The notes: a model not told the origin generated them from the letters alone. 23,438 nt of DNA from an uncultured Lachnospiraceae bacterium (GCA_910586275.1 CAJUIM010000051.1:1-23438), one strand, 5' to 3'; numbered from the stretch's first letter, positions 1 through 8,821 are shown. Translations and numbers: made by a program.

Positions 1-142
1 TTCATATTACCTATTTTAATTCATTTTTTGAAAAAGTAAATGCTGTTGCCCTGCTCCATCCTCACGGAAATCCATTTTCGTTTATCTGCCTACGCCGGCC
101 GTTGCGATACTCTCAGCCGAAACATCAGCGCGGACAAATACA

Positions 143-1729
143 TTACGGACAAATCTCCACCGTATTAATTTTCCTTTCCGTCTGAAATGCCTGATGAGAA
201 ACGATAATAAATGCAGCAGAATCCAGCCTGTCTATATACTTATTTAACATATTTTTGCGGTTGGCATCCAATGTATTATACGGTTCATCCGCCAGAATCA
301 TTTGGGGTTTCCTTAACAATGCCCTTACGATGGAAATGCTCTGTGCTTCCCCTCCTGATATCCCTTCCCCTCCAAAGCCCACTATTTTATCTTCGATTTC
401 CTTTATTTTGAAATCATTCAGTAATTGTTCATACAGATTCCAATCAGCATTTCTGTTTCCCAACAGAATGTTATCTTTAATGCTCATATGAAATAACAAT
501 GGTTTTTGGGGGATAAAAGCAACGAAACGATGCCAGTCCTTTTCATCAATATCCTTAAGCTTCTGCTCCCCGTTGACCAGAATGCTGCCTTCATAGCCGT
601 AATAATATTTCTCCAGTATTTTTAGCAAAGTTGATTTTCCCGTGCCGTTTTTACCCACAAGATGATAAACATTTTTTTCCTCCAGCACAAGATCCGGATA
701 CTCAATTCTGGTATTGCTTTTGGCATACTCAAAACATACCTTTGTCAATGTGAGCTTATGAAGGGATCTTAACGGATCCCCTTTTGCCCCGTTATTTTCT
801 GACAGAATCGATTCGATTCTCTTTTGGCTGTTTCGAACGTCATGGATTGACTGTACCGCTTCCATCAGCCAGCTCACACCGTTTCTCGTCACTGATATCA
901 TCAGCACCACCTTTACAAATTCCGCAAGATCAATGCTTCCCAGCGAAATCATATAACAGCCGGCGGCATAAATTAATATCTCAATCCATAATAAAACAGC
1001 ATTTACCAGATAAGTCAATACGGTTTGCAGTTTTTCATAGGAAATGACGGCTGCGGCATACTTATCCTGTACCGGTCTTAACAGGCTCTCCACGATAGAC
1101 TTTTGCCTTTCCAAACGTATATATTCCACGTTTGCAAAAATATTTTTCATATTTTCCACAACATCATCTTTTTGGCTTAACTTTTCTTCGTTCCTTCCTT
1201 CCAATTTTTTCTGAAACAGCAAAGGAAGAATTAAGACAGCAATACTGACCGCAATGGCAAGAACCGCAAACCCTATATGATAATAGGCAATGATTCCCAC
1301 AGAAACCAGAACAGTTATAATGCCTGCGATAAAATATGACACAAGAAAAATAAGATTCATTCTGTAAGCCGGAAAGTCCCCCCACCATATGTTCATATAC
1401 ATTCCATAATCTTTCTCGGATATGAAAGAATTCTTCTGTTCCATAAATTCTTTAAAAAAAGCCACGTCTGCCTCGCCGTTCTGCTTTTCCATCAGGTTTG
1501 CTTCCTTATACTGCAAAACAGGAATCACAAAACAATTAATAAGCACTACAATAATAACCTGTAGAAATATGAGTTCAATATGCTGAAAATTTCCGTTTAA
1601 AAATTTATCAATCAGGTCTGAAAAGATAAAGGCTATAAACATGCCCATAAAACCCACTAAGAGAAGATTTGCAACCCGAAATAAGATCGCCTTCTTCAGC
1701 CTGCCGATCCACTTCCGCTTACTCACCAT
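143..1729 (-). CDS. ABC transporter, permease-ATPase fusion (second subunit of a pair)
   Basis: A 528-residue ABC half-transporter, probably an exporter. The N-terminal ~300 residues carry about six hydrophobic membrane segments (e.g. 20-38, 55-71, 125-150, 153-172, 240-262). The C-terminal ATPase has a complete motif set: Walker A GKNGTGKST at 359-367, Q-loop Gln408, signature ISGGE at 457-461, Walker B MILADE at 477-482 and switch His512, so it should hydrolyse ATP. The start is the ATG at 1729, preceded by a GGAGGGG ribosome site. It lies 33 bp downstream of another permease-ATPase gene of similar size, and the two most likely form a heterodimer in the inner membrane. The substrate is unknown; no precursor peptide, peptidase domain or immunity gene is seen nearby. 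The family is certain, the role inferred. Confidence 0.9.
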   Translation of the reverse strand: MVSKRKWIGRLKKAILFRVANLLLVGFMGMFIAFIFSDLIDKFLNGNFQHIELIFLQVIIVVLINCFVIPVLQYKEANLMEKQNGEADVAFFKEFMEQKNSFISEKDYGMYMNIWWGDFPAYRMNLIFLVSYFIAGIITVLVSVGIIAYYHIGFAVLAIAVSIAVLILPLLFQKKLEGRNEEKLSQKDDVVENMKNIFANVEYIRLERQKSIVESLLRPVQDKYAAAVISYEKLQTVLTYLVNAVLLWIEILIYAAGCYMISLGSIDLAEFVKVVLMISVTRNGVSWLMEAVQSIHDVRNSQKRIESILSENNGAKGDPLRSLHKLTLTKVCFEYAKSNTRIEYPDLVLEEKNVYHLVGKNGTGKSTLLKILEKYYYGYEGSILVNGEQKLKDIDEKDWHRFVAFIPQKPLLFHMSIKDNILLGNRNADWNLYEQLLNDFKIKEIEDKIVGFGGEGISGGEAQSISIVRALLRKPQMILADEPYNTLDANRKNMLNKYIDRLDSAAFIIVSHQAFQTERKINTVEICP

Positions 1730-1762
1730 ATTCCCCTCCCTCCTTTCGTTTGGATACCGCCA

Positions 1763-3289
1763 TTACTCTTTTTTCAATTTCCAGATCTTATCGGCAAACA
1801 AGTCAAATGCCCCCACATGGCTGACAATGATGATTGTCCTTTTGTCGTTTTCCAAAAACGCGGTCAGTTCCTTCAGCACATCCCCATCCAGATGATTCTC
1901 CGGTTCGTCTAAAAGCAATATTTTTTTATCCGTCCGATATAACTCCTCCAAAACAATCCGTTTCTTCTGACCCTCCGATAATTCCATAATATTTTTTTGC
2001 AAGTCTGCGTTTTCACCAAAAGCGGGGGTAATTCCTCTGAGCCGCAGATTTTCTTCTACCGTTCCCGGAAGGAACAAGTTGCTTTGAGGAAGATAGAAAA
2101 TATTGGAAACAATCCACTCTTCCCTAATATCATGGCTGCAGACACCGCCAATCCTTATTTCCCCTCCCTGCATCTCATAAAATCCGGTCAGCAATTTAAG
2201 CAAAGTGCTTTTTCCGGCTCCGTTTTCCCCTTTTACAAGTACTTTCTCTCCTGCTTTTATTTCATAGTTCAGATCGTGGAATAATTTCTGATTTTCATAG
2301 TCAAAATCCAGATGTGAGATTTCAATATCAAAGGAATCCGGCACTTTTTCACCGTGCCCTCTTTTTCCTGCCAACTCCGTCAGCCTTTGCTTTGAGACAA
2401 TGACGTTTCTCCGATGGACATATTTCTCCATCACCAAAGATAGAATATTCTGTATAAGCGGAATCAGCAATACGGTCCTGGCCACGGTAGCCAAGTCTAT
2501 CTGCCCCGATACCGCAAAAAGCCCTGCCGCTATGTATCCGGCATAATTTGAAAACTGATGCATGCCGCTTTTCAATCCCATTTCCGTATGAAACGTCCTG
2601 TTTGCGCTTTTCACACAGCTGACGAAACGGAGCACTTCCTTCTCATATATTTTTCCATACTCCTCTTCCGCATTCAGGCCTTTGATGCCGGAATAATTTT
2701 CAATCCCTTCCTGCAGCCGCTTTGCCCAATTATCGTTGGCCTGCATGACCTGGCTGTAATCGGCCACCATCCGTTTATTATACAGCACGGGAATGAGTAA
2801 GTTCACAAACATGATTGCATAAATAGTGCCTGCCAATATTGCCGAAAATACACTTATGTATAAAAAGATGCCCAAAAGCAAAACTATGGACAAAATAAAT
2901 TCTGACTTTGTCTGGTAAGACCATGTAACAACCGTCCGAAGGTCATCGCAGGCACGGTTAATCAATTCCAGTTCGCTGTATTTTTTGCTTTTGCTTGATT
3001 TCATCAAATCCTGCTGAATATACCTTTCCTGAATAGCGACAATCCCCTTTTCAAAAACGGCAAGCAGCCTTCTGTTGACAAAAATCAAAAAAAGATAGAT
3101 GCAGACCGAAAGGACTAAAAAATATGCCAACTGCAAAATTGCCCCTCTTATTTCCTTCCCCGTCTCCAGGTCCCCCATAACCTTACCGGCCAAATCGGCC
3201 CAAAAAAGAACTATGGAATTGGTCAGAAAAAAAATACCGCCAAACCCCATTCGTAGAAAAATACCATTTTTCCCCACCCATTTTTCCAT
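1763..3289 (-). CDS. ABC transporter, permease-ATPase fusion (first subunit of a pair)
   Basis: A 508-residue ABC half-transporter: membrane domain over the first ~300 residues (hydrophobic stretches near 10-34, 50-70, 130-170, 245-285), then an ATPase with Walker A GENGAGKST at 354-362, Q-loop Gln402, signature LSEGQ at 437-441, Walker B ILLLDE at 457-462 and switch His491. All catalytic residues are present. I chose the ATG at 3289 because AGAGGAGG lies just upstream; an in-frame TTG at 3322 has no comparable site. It is the first gene of a two-gene unit with the ABC gene 33 bp downstream, and 233 bp separate it from the chromate transporter pair, enough for its own promoter (a TATAAT at 3401-3406 without a good -35). 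A heterodimeric exporter is the simplest reading; the cargo cannot be told. Confidence 0.9.
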   Translation of the reverse strand: MEKWVGKNGIFLRMGFGGIFFLTNSIVLFWADLAGKVMGDLETGKEIRGAILQLAYFLVLSVCIYLFLIFVNRRLLAVFEKGIVAIQERYIQQDLMKSSKSKKYSELELINRACDDLRTVVTWSYQTKSEFILSIVLLLGIFLYISVFSAILAGTIYAIMFVNLLIPVLYNKRMVADYSQVMQANDNWAKRLQEGIENYSGIKGLNAEEEYGKIYEKEVLRFVSCVKSANRTFHTEMGLKSGMHQFSNYAGYIAAGLFAVSGQIDLATVARTVLLIPLIQNILSLVMEKYVHRRNVIVSKQRLTELAGKRGHGEKVPDSFDIEISHLDFDYENQKLFHDLNYEIKAGEKVLVKGENGAGKSTLLKLLTGFYEMQGGEIRIGGVCSHDIREEWIVSNIFYLPQSNLFLPGTVEENLRLRGITPAFGENADLQKNIMELSEGQKKRIVLEELYRTDKKILLLDEPENHLDGDVLKELTAFLENDKRTIIIVSHVGAFDLFADKIWKLKKE

Positions 3290-3522
3290 CCTGCTACCTC
3301 CTCTGCAAATAATATGTGCCAAATGCTTCTTTCCTGAAAGTTACATCGGCTGCGGCTGCAGACCCGCACAAAGGCATCGATGGATTGCCTGTTCCGTATG
3401 ATTATATTCCATTAAAATTTATATATAATTTCGATATATCTGTCGGAAACTTTTACGCAGATATGATACGCAACAGGCAAAGCATTCTCACTTGTGTCAA
3501 TTCCCACTTGCCGGAATCTCAG
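3290..3522 (-). other. Intergenic leader upstream of the ABC exporter pair
   Basis: This AT-rich gap of 233 bp separates the chromate transporter pair from the ABC genes. On the minus strand it holds a perfect TATAAT (3401-3406) about 112 nt before the ABC start, but no convincing -35 at 16-18 bp. No hairpin with a T-run was found after the chromate transporter stop, so read-through from upstream is possible. Confidence 0.3.
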
Positions 3523-4095
3523 TCATACCGCTCCCATAAAAGCATAAAGCAGCGTCCCTGCAACTCCGCTCCCGAAAATAATGGATACCGCATTTGCCTT
3601 ATATTTCCTTAAAATAAATAAAGCGGCAAGGAAAATTCCCAGTTCCACAAAACGGATATCCCTCCACATTCCGCCTATGCTCTCCCGCTGATACAGAGCC
3701 AGCATCAGAATGGAAGACCCTGCCGAGCCGATCAGCGCCACAACGGCGGGCCTTAAGGAGCCAAGCACCACCTGTACTCCGCTGACATTCCGGTACTTAT
3801 AATAGTAATGCGCCAAAGTTAAGCAAATGCAGAAAGACGGGATAATGCATCCCACCGAACAGATCAGCACACCCGGAATGCCTGCCAGCCGCATCCCTAC
3901 AAAGGTGGCGGAATTAATGGAAATAGGCCCGGGCGTCATCTCCGCCACCGTGATTAAGTCCGAAAACTCTTCCAGAGTCATCAGGCCGAATAGATTGACA
4001 ATCTGCTCCTGAATCAGAGGAATAGCCGCGTAGCCGCCCCCCACGCTGAATAGCCCCACTTGTATAAATGCAAAAAACAACTTTATAATCAGCAT
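3523..4095 (-). CDS. Chromate transporter family protein, short (single-domain) subunit B
   Basis: A 190-residue hydrophobic protein of the CHR (chromate ion transporter) superfamily. It shows the family glycine motif SVGGGYAAIP near residues 17-26 and the conserved MTPGPISIN near 53-61, followed by several membrane segments. Full-length ChrA proteins carry two such halves; here each half is a separate gene. This one is the second gene and overlaps the upstream half by 7 bp, so the two are almost certainly co-translated and form a heteromeric membrane carrier. The family can expel chromate in some bacteria, but many members in anaerobes have no known substrate, so the name should be read as a family label. 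Family assignment is strong, substrate unknown. Confidence 0.9.
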   Translation of the reverse strand: MLIIKLFFAFIQVGLFSVGGGYAAIPLIQEQIVNLFGLMTLEEFSDLITVAEMTPGPISINSATFVGMRLAGIPGVLICSVGCIIPSFCICLTLAHYYYKYRNVSGVQVVLGSLRPAVVALIGSAGSSILMLALYQRESIGGMWRDIRFVELGIFLAALFILRKYKANAVSIIFGSGVAGTLLYAFMGAV

Positions 4096-4679
4096 CTTGT
4101 CTTATCCCCCTCTCTCCTTTTCTTTCCCGCCAATGTCATCCATAAATCCGCCAGCCCAATGGCCAGACAGGCAAAAATAACAAGCATGGCACTGACATCC
4201 AGAAAATAGGCGGCAACAAATGCCGACACCATCATCGTTACATACAGCGGCCGTCTGGTTTTCACCACATTCCCTGCAAGATTGATCACCACATCGAAAA
4301 TCACTGCCGCCACCCCGGCCCGCATCACCTGCAGTGCCGTGGCAATATACGGATTTTGCCGGAACTGTTCATAGAATAAAGAAATAACGGAAATAATGAC
4401 CATCGGCGGCAGGATTGTCCCCAATATGGCAATCAGGGAACCGATTACCCCGGCTATGCGGTAGCCGATTATGACCGATGCATTTACCGGCAACGGCCCA
4501 GGCGCAGACTGGGTAATGGCAGTCACATCCAACATCTCATCTTCTTCCAGCCACTGCAGTTCCTCCACATATTTTTTCTTCATCAGGGAAACTATCACAA
4601 ATCCTCCGCCAAAGGTACAGGCGCTTAACGCAAACATTGACCGGAATAAAATCCACAGCTTACTCGTATCTTTCTTCAT
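4089..4679 (-). CDS. Chromate transporter family protein, short (single-domain) subunit A
   Basis: A 196-residue CHR-superfamily half-carrier. The conserved TFGGGFVIVSLM lies near residues 22-33 and QSAPGPLPVN near 57-66, followed by hydrophobic segments near 69-110, 118-135 and 145-175; the C-terminus is short and basic. The start is the ATG at 4679; a GGAGGAAGAAAGAGG stretch lies upstream, somewhat further from the ATG than ideal. The gene begins 83 bp after the hisIE stop with no terminator-like hairpin between, so it may be transcribed partly from the his operon. Its stop overlaps the start of the partner half. Pairing of two short CHR genes is a known architecture; the ion moved here is not known. 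Confidence 0.9.
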   Translation of the reverse strand: MKKDTSKLWILFRSMFALSACTFGGGFVIVSLMKKKYVEELQWLEEDEMLDVTAITQSAPGPLPVNASVIIGYRIAGVIGSLIAILGTILPPMVIISVISLFYEQFRQNPYIATALQVMRAGVAAVIFDVVINLAGNVVKTRRPLYVTMMVSAFVAAYFLDVSAMLVIFACLAIGLADLWMTLAGKKRREGDKTRC

Positions 4680-4761
4680 CTCAGCTAACCAACCCTCTTT
4701 CTTCCTCCGTTTTTACACTTTAGATTTGTTCTGAAATCAGTATTGGTTTTTCTGTACTGTT

Positions 4762-6060
4762 TTATTCCCGCCTTGCCAATTCCTCCAGAATTTCTTCCCA
4801 AGAAACTCCTTTTTCCACCATCAGTACCATCATATGGTAAAGAAAATCTGAAATTTCATATTTAATCTCATTGGGATTCGGGTTCTTGGCAGCAATCACG
4901 ATTTCCGTTGCCTCTTCTCCCAGTTTCTTAAGGATCTTATCCACCCCTTTCTCAAATAAATAATTGGTATAAGACCCTTCTTTCGGGTGTACCTTCCGAT
5001 CCTTTATCACACTCATGACGGATTCCAGCACCTTCAAGGGATTCGTCTCTTCATATTCTTTCTTATGGATTTCATGGAAAAAGCAGGAACGGTTCCCGGT
5101 ATGGCATGCCGCACCCACTTGGGATACTTTGGCCAATATAGTATCCATGTCACAGTCCGCAGTCAGCGACTTCACATACTGGTAATGTCCGCTTGTCTCC
5201 CCCTTCACCCAGAGTTCCTTGCGGCTGCGGCTGAAATAGGTCATTTTCCCGGTCCGAAGCGTTGTTTGATACGCCTCTTCATCCATGTAGGCCACCATCA
5301 GCACTTCTTCCGTTTTATAATCCTGCACCACCACCGTCACATGTCCGTCCGAATTCTTCTTAAAATCCGACCATTGAAATGCGGAATCTAAGGTATTGAC
5401 CTTGATGCCAAGACCTTGACAAAGCGACTTAATGGCCGGCAGTTCTTTCACATTTTCATCTATGGCATATCCCGTAATGCCGCATATTACAGGAAAAGAC
5501 AAGATTTCCATCAGCTTATCCAAGGAAACATCCTGAAGCAAAGCCAGTATCTTCGCCTCCCCATCCCACTTATCCACGCTTTCCCTTAAGGCAGAAGACT
5601 TAATCAGAATCAGTTCATCCACATATTGCTCAATCGTGTCCCGGTTCTGCCGGATGGTCTCAAAATCCGCATAACATGCCGCAATTTTTTCCTTTCCGAA
5701 TTTCTTGGCCACTTCCTCCGAAAGTTCAATGTTATCCTGTCTGGAATAGTTAAGAGCCGCCTTCCTGCATCCTGCATACAGCAGCTTCTTGATGTCCTCC
5801 ATCCGCTTCACATTGCCCGCGCCGATCACCGGCACTTCAGCCTCCTGACAAATCTTCTTTATAATATCCAATGCCTCTTCATGTTCCGTATCCCCGTTCG
5901 ACATATCAAACACCAAAAGCTCATCCGCACTGTTATCGCTATAATACTTTGCCAATTTTACAGGATTCGTGTCCACAATCGTAATATCCGCAAAATCCCT
6001 TACTGCATTTCCTTTATATAAATAAATACAGGGTACCAGCTTTTTGTATTGACTGCTCAT
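4762..6060 (-). CDS. hisIE: HisIE (phosphoribosyl-AMP cyclohydrolase / phosphoribosyl-ATP diphosphatase) with an N-terminal HisF-like domain
   Basis: A 432-residue three-part protein. Residues ~1-220 resemble the HisA/HisF TIM barrel (opening KKLVPCIYL, then DNSADELLVFDM and a GAGN phosphate-loop-like stretch). In ungapped comparison with T. maritima HisF the catalytic Asp11 is Tyr13 here and Asp130 falls on Ala131, so the barrel is probably inactive. Residues ~225-330 are HisI, with the metal motif DCDMD (302-306) and the Cys/His site AACHTGNRSCFF (317-328). Residues ~340-432 are HisE, with LGEEATEIVIAAKN (380-393) and YEISDFLYH (401-409). HisE removes pyrophosphate from PR-ATP and HisI opens the ring of PR-AMP. 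Start ATG at 6060 follows a strong AGGAGG. It is the last his gene of the block, 47 bp after hisB. HisI/HisE activities are nearly certain; the extra domain's role is unknown. Confidence 0.95.
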   Translation of the reverse strand: MSSQYKKLVPCIYLYKGNAVRDFADITIVDTNPVKLAKYYSDNSADELLVFDMSNGDTEHEEALDIIKKICQEAEVPVIGAGNVKRMEDIKKLLYAGCRKAALNYSRQDNIELSEEVAKKFGKEKIAACYADFETIRQNRDTIEQYVDELILIKSSALRESVDKWDGEAKILALLQDVSLDKLMEILSFPVICGITGYAIDENVKELPAIKSLCQGLGIKVNTLDSAFQWSDFKKNSDGHVTVVVQDYKTEEVLMVAYMDEEAYQTTLRTGKMTYFSRSRKELWVKGETSGHYQYVKSLTADCDMDTILAKVSQVGAACHTGNRSCFFHEIHKKEYEETNPLKVLESVMSVIKDRKVHPKEGSYTNYLFEKGVDKILKKLGEEATEIVIAAKNPNPNEIKYEISDFLYHMMVLMVEKGVSWEEILEELARRE

Positions 6061-6107
6061 TCGTAATTTCTCCTCCTAATAATCAGTATCAGCAACATAA
6101 AGTTATG

Positions 6108-6695
6108 CTATAAGCTGCCTTTCGTGCTAAGTACTTCCGTTATCCTTGGATCCTTGCTCACCGCCTCGTCCAGTGCCTTGGCAAAAGACTTAAACAGAGC
6201 CTCCGCCATATGATGATTATTCTCACCCGAAAGCATTTTTATATGTAAGTTCATGCCCGCGGTATAAGAAACCGCATAAAAAAACTCCCGGATCAGTTCC
6301 GTGTCCAGCCCTCCGATCCGTTCCGCCGTAAAGCTGCATTGATAATGAAAATAAGGCCGGCCGCACAAGTCAACGGCACAGAGCGACAAAGCGTCATCCA
6401 TAGGCAATATAAAAGATCCGTACCGCTTTATGCCCACCTTATCCCCCAGAGCCTCCCGGATTGCCTGCCCAAGGACAATGCCCGTATCCTCTGCCGTATG
6501 ATGTCCGTCCACCTGCAAATCTCCCTCTGCTTTCACCTGCAGGTCAAAAAAGCCATGCCGGGCAAACCCTTCCAGCATATGGTCAAAAAAACCGATTCCT
6601 GTGTCAATGCTGCTTTTCCCCGTCCCGTCCAGATCCAGCATGACCCGGATGTCCGTCTCCTTCGTCTTACGCACGATATCTGCTTTTCTCTCCAT
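6108..6695 (-). CDS. hisB: Imidazoleglycerol-phosphate dehydratase
   Basis: A 195-residue HisB of the usual bacterial single-function length. It dehydrates imidazoleglycerol phosphate to imidazole-acetol phosphate in histidine synthesis. Signature metal-binding stretches are DGHHTAEDTGIVLGQ near residues 61-75 and NHHMAEALFKSFAKAL near 160-175; the start ERKADIVRKTKETDI and GIGFFDHML are also typical. I take the ATG at 6695, eight bases after GGGAGGG, rather than the in-frame upstream start at 6749, which lies in the repeat-bearing gap and would add 18 residues foreign to the family. The 158-bp gap to hisD holds a half copy of the palindromic repeat, so hisB is the gene in this operon most likely to be affected by that structure. 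Confidence 0.96.
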   Translation of the reverse strand: MERKADIVRKTKETDIRVMLDLDGTGKSSIDTGIGFFDHMLEGFARHGFFDLQVKAEGDLQVDGHHTAEDTGIVLGQAIREALGDKVGIKRYGSFILPMDDALSLCAVDLCGRPYFHYQCSFTAERIGGLDTELIREFFYAVSYTAGMNLHIKMLSGENNHHMAEALFKSFAKALDEAVSKDPRITEVLSTKGSL

Positions 6696-6758
6696 TTCAT
6701 CCCTCCCTGAACCATGCCTGAAAATCGCTTTCTGCCAAATGCACGTCACAATTTACGC

Positions 6759-6842
6759 AATGTCATTCACTTAAACTGAAGCCGGCGTCAGGAACGATGT
6801 TTTTCACTCGGACCTTCGAAAAACGCCGGCACTTAGGCACTT
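6759..6842 (+). repeat. Palindromic repeat, half copy (copy A) in the hisD-hisB gap
   Basis: This segment matches the left arm and part of the head of the full element at 20231-20416 and stops after the CACTTAGGCACTT block, 12 bp before the hisD stop. The right arm is missing. Within the half copy an 8-bp perfect inverted repeat remains, GCCGGCGT (6781-6788) with ACGCCGGC (6823-6830), so the his messenger would still fold here. It lies inside an otherwise tightly packed operon. Confidence 0.8.
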
Positions 6843-6853
6843 CTCCCGCTTTT

Positions 6854-8143
6854 TCACTCAAATCTCACTTTAATGGAATTCGCATGTGCTGTCAATCCCT
6901 CACTTTCGGCGAATTTCTCGATTTCTTTATGCACGGCCTCCAGAGCCTCTTTCGAATATGAAATAATGCTGGTTTTCTTGAGAAAATCGTCCACGTTCAG
7001 CGGAGAGAAGAATTTTGCCGTCCCGTTAGTAGGAAGAATATGGTTAGGCCCCGCAAAATAATCACCCAGCGGTTCCGAGGAATATTCCCCAAGGAAAATT
7101 GCCCCGGCATTCTTTATTTTGGCCATGACCTCATAAGGGTTTGCCGTCAGTATCTCCAGATGCTCGGACGCAATTTCATTGGCGGCCTCCACCGCATCCT
7201 CCATGCTTTCCGCCACCAGAATATAACCATAATTTTCCAATGACTGCCTTATGATTTCCTTTCTGGAAAGTTCCTCCAGAAACCGTTGCGTCTGACGGTT
7301 TACTTCTTCTGCCAGATTTTCGTCGGTAGTGATCAGAATGGCGCTGGCCATCTCGTCATGCTCCGCTTGGGACAGCAGATCCGCCGCCACATACTTAGGA
7401 TTGGCCGTCCCGTCCGCAATCACCAGTATTTCACTGGGTCCTGCTATGGAATCTATGCTCACATGGCCGAAGCAGGCCTTTTTCGCCAAGGCAACGAAAA
7501 TATTGCCCGGGCCTGTGATCTTATCCACTTTCGGCACGCTTTCCGTTCCGAAAGCCATGGCCGCAATGGCCTGTGCACCGCCCATTTTATAAATTTCGTC
7601 CACCCCGGCAATATCCGCCGCCACCAATGTCCCCTCATAAATTTTTCCCTCCGCATCCGGCGGCGTGGCCATAATAATCTTCCCCACTCCCGCCACCTTA
7701 GCCGGAATTACATTCATAAGCACGCTGGAAGGATAGGCTGCTTTCCCGCCCGGCACATATACGCCGGAAATGCCTATGGGGGTAATCTTCTGCCCCAGCA
7801 TGGAACCGTCCTCTTTTAAGTCCATCCATGAATTATGCAGTTGTTTCTCATGAAAAGCCCGGATATTCTCCGCCGAATTCCTCATGACCTGCACCAGTTC
7901 TTTGTCAATTTTTCCGTAAGCTTCTTCCACTTCTTCCCTAGTCACACGAAAATTCTGTGCGTTTATCCTGCACTTATCAAACTTTTCCGTATAGGCGAAC
8001 ACTGCTTTGTCCTTTTCTTCACGGACCTTCTCAATCATCTCCGCCACGGTTCCCTCATACTGCCCATAATGTTCCGGGCTTCTTTTCAGAAGACTGTTCA
8101 GCAAATCTTTTTTCGTGTCCGCATTTAATTTCACAATCCTCAT
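6854..8143 (-). CDS. hisD: Histidinol dehydrogenase
   Basis: A 429-residue HisD, typical full length. It oxidises histidinol to histidine in two NAD-dependent steps at a zinc site. Family signatures read in order: YVPGGKAAYPSSVLMN (substrate loop), KITGPGNIFVALAKK, SIAGPSEILVIADG, LLSQAEHDEMASAILIT (catalytic Glu/His region), and near the C-terminus GPNHILPTNGTAKFFSPLN. The start at 8143 is set by an AGGAGGTGATCAGA sequence just upstream; the in-frame TTG at 8161 would put that site inside the gene. It begins 30 bp after the hisG stop, so hisG and hisD are co-transcribed. After it comes a gap of 158 bp that holds palindrome copy A, then hisB. Confidence 0.97.
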   Translation of the reverse strand: MRIVKLNADTKKDLLNSLLKRSPEHYGQYEGTVAEMIEKVREEKDKAVFAYTEKFDKCRINAQNFRVTREEVEEAYGKIDKELVQVMRNSAENIRAFHEKQLHNSWMDLKEDGSMLGQKITPIGISGVYVPGGKAAYPSSVLMNVIPAKVAGVGKIIMATPPDAEGKIYEGTLVAADIAGVDEIYKMGGAQAIAAMAFGTESVPKVDKITGPGNIFVALAKKACFGHVSIDSIAGPSEILVIADGTANPKYVAADLLSQAEHDEMASAILITTDENLAEEVNRQTQRFLEELSRKEIIRQSLENYGYILVAESMEDAVEAANEIASEHLEILTANPYEVMAKIKNAGAIFLGEYSSEPLGDYFAGPNHILPTNGTAKFFSPLNVDDFLKKTSIISYSKEALEAVHKEIEKFAESEGLTAHANSIKVRFE

Positions 8144-8173
8144 TCTGATCACCTCCTGCAATTGCTTCCGAAA

Positions 8174-8821
8174 TTATAAACGTTCCCTCAGTTCATAAAT
8201 CAGCTTCCTGATCCTCTCCGTCTGCATCTGCATACTCACCTGATTCACAATCATGCGCGCCGACAGCGGACAGATTTCCTCCAGTACCGCAAGTCCGTTC
8301 TCCTTTAACGTGGATCCTGTTTCCACAATATCCACTATCACATCCGACAGTCCCACCATCGGGCCAAGTTCCACCGATCCGTTTAATTTTATAATGTCTA
8401 CCGTTTGATGTTTTTTATTGTAGAAATAATCCTTGGCAATATTAGGATATTTACTTGCCACCCGTATCATCTCATGATGCTGCAGAAGTTCCCTTGCGCT
8501 TTCCGGCCCGCACACACACATCCTGCATTTGCCGAATCCCAGATCCAGCACCTCATAGACCCTTCTGTTTTCTTCCATTATAGTGTCTTTCCCCACCACG
8601 CCGATATCGGCTGCGCCATATTCCACATAGGTAGGCACATCCGGCCCCTTGGCCAGAAAGAAACGAAGCTTCCGTTCCTCATTGGCAAAAACCAGTTTTC
8701 TGGAATCTTTATCCTTCATTTCCTCGCAGGTAATGCCGATTTCTTCCAACAGCTGCAAAGTTTTCTTTGCCAGCCGCCCCTTGCCTAAGGCAAATGTCAG
8801 ATAACGCGTCTCTTCACTCAT
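8174..8821 (-). CDS. hisG: ATP phosphoribosyltransferase, short form (catalytic subunit)
   Basis: A 215-residue short-type HisG, which makes N1-(5-phosphoribosyl)-ATP from ATP and PRPP, the committed step of histidine synthesis. The start ALGKGRLAKKTLQLLEEIG and the PRPP-binding DVIVDIVETGSTLKENGL (near 157-174) are diagnostic. It ends soon after the catalytic domain and lacks the C-terminal regulatory domain of long HisG, which fits the presence of hisZ directly upstream: short HisG works as a hetero-octamer with HisZ. I give the ATG at 8821; a TTG two codons earlier (8827) sits at better distance from GGAAGG and could be the real start. The distance to hisZ is 130 bp and to hisD 30 bp. Confidence 0.96.
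   Translation of the reverse strand: MSEETRYLTFALGKGRLAKKTLQLLEEIGITCEEMKDKDSRKLVFANEERKLRFFLAKGPDVPTYVEYGAADIGVVGKDTIMEENRRVYEVLDLGFGKCRMCVCGPESARELLQHHEMIRVASKYPNIAKDYFYNKKHQTVDIIKLNGSVELGPMVGLSDVIVDIVETGSTLKENGLAVLEEICPLSARMIVNQVSMQMQTERIRKLIYELRERL

Noticed and set aside
3341..3412. Minus-strand 23-codon ORF (starts MEYNHTEQA, ends with Cys-containing tail) just upstream of the ABC exporter genes, as a possible exported peptide
   Set aside because: It has no ribosome site, its start overlaps the TATAAT-like promoter element, and no leader-peptide motif is seen.
3316..3612. Plus-strand open frame over the ABC/chromate transporter gap
   Set aside because: It runs antisense into the chromate transporter gene, has no ribosome site and resembles no family.
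4089..4679. Assigning chromate resistance as the function of the CHR pair
   Set aside because: The family label does not prove the substrate; short paired CHR proteins in anaerobes are largely uncharacterised.
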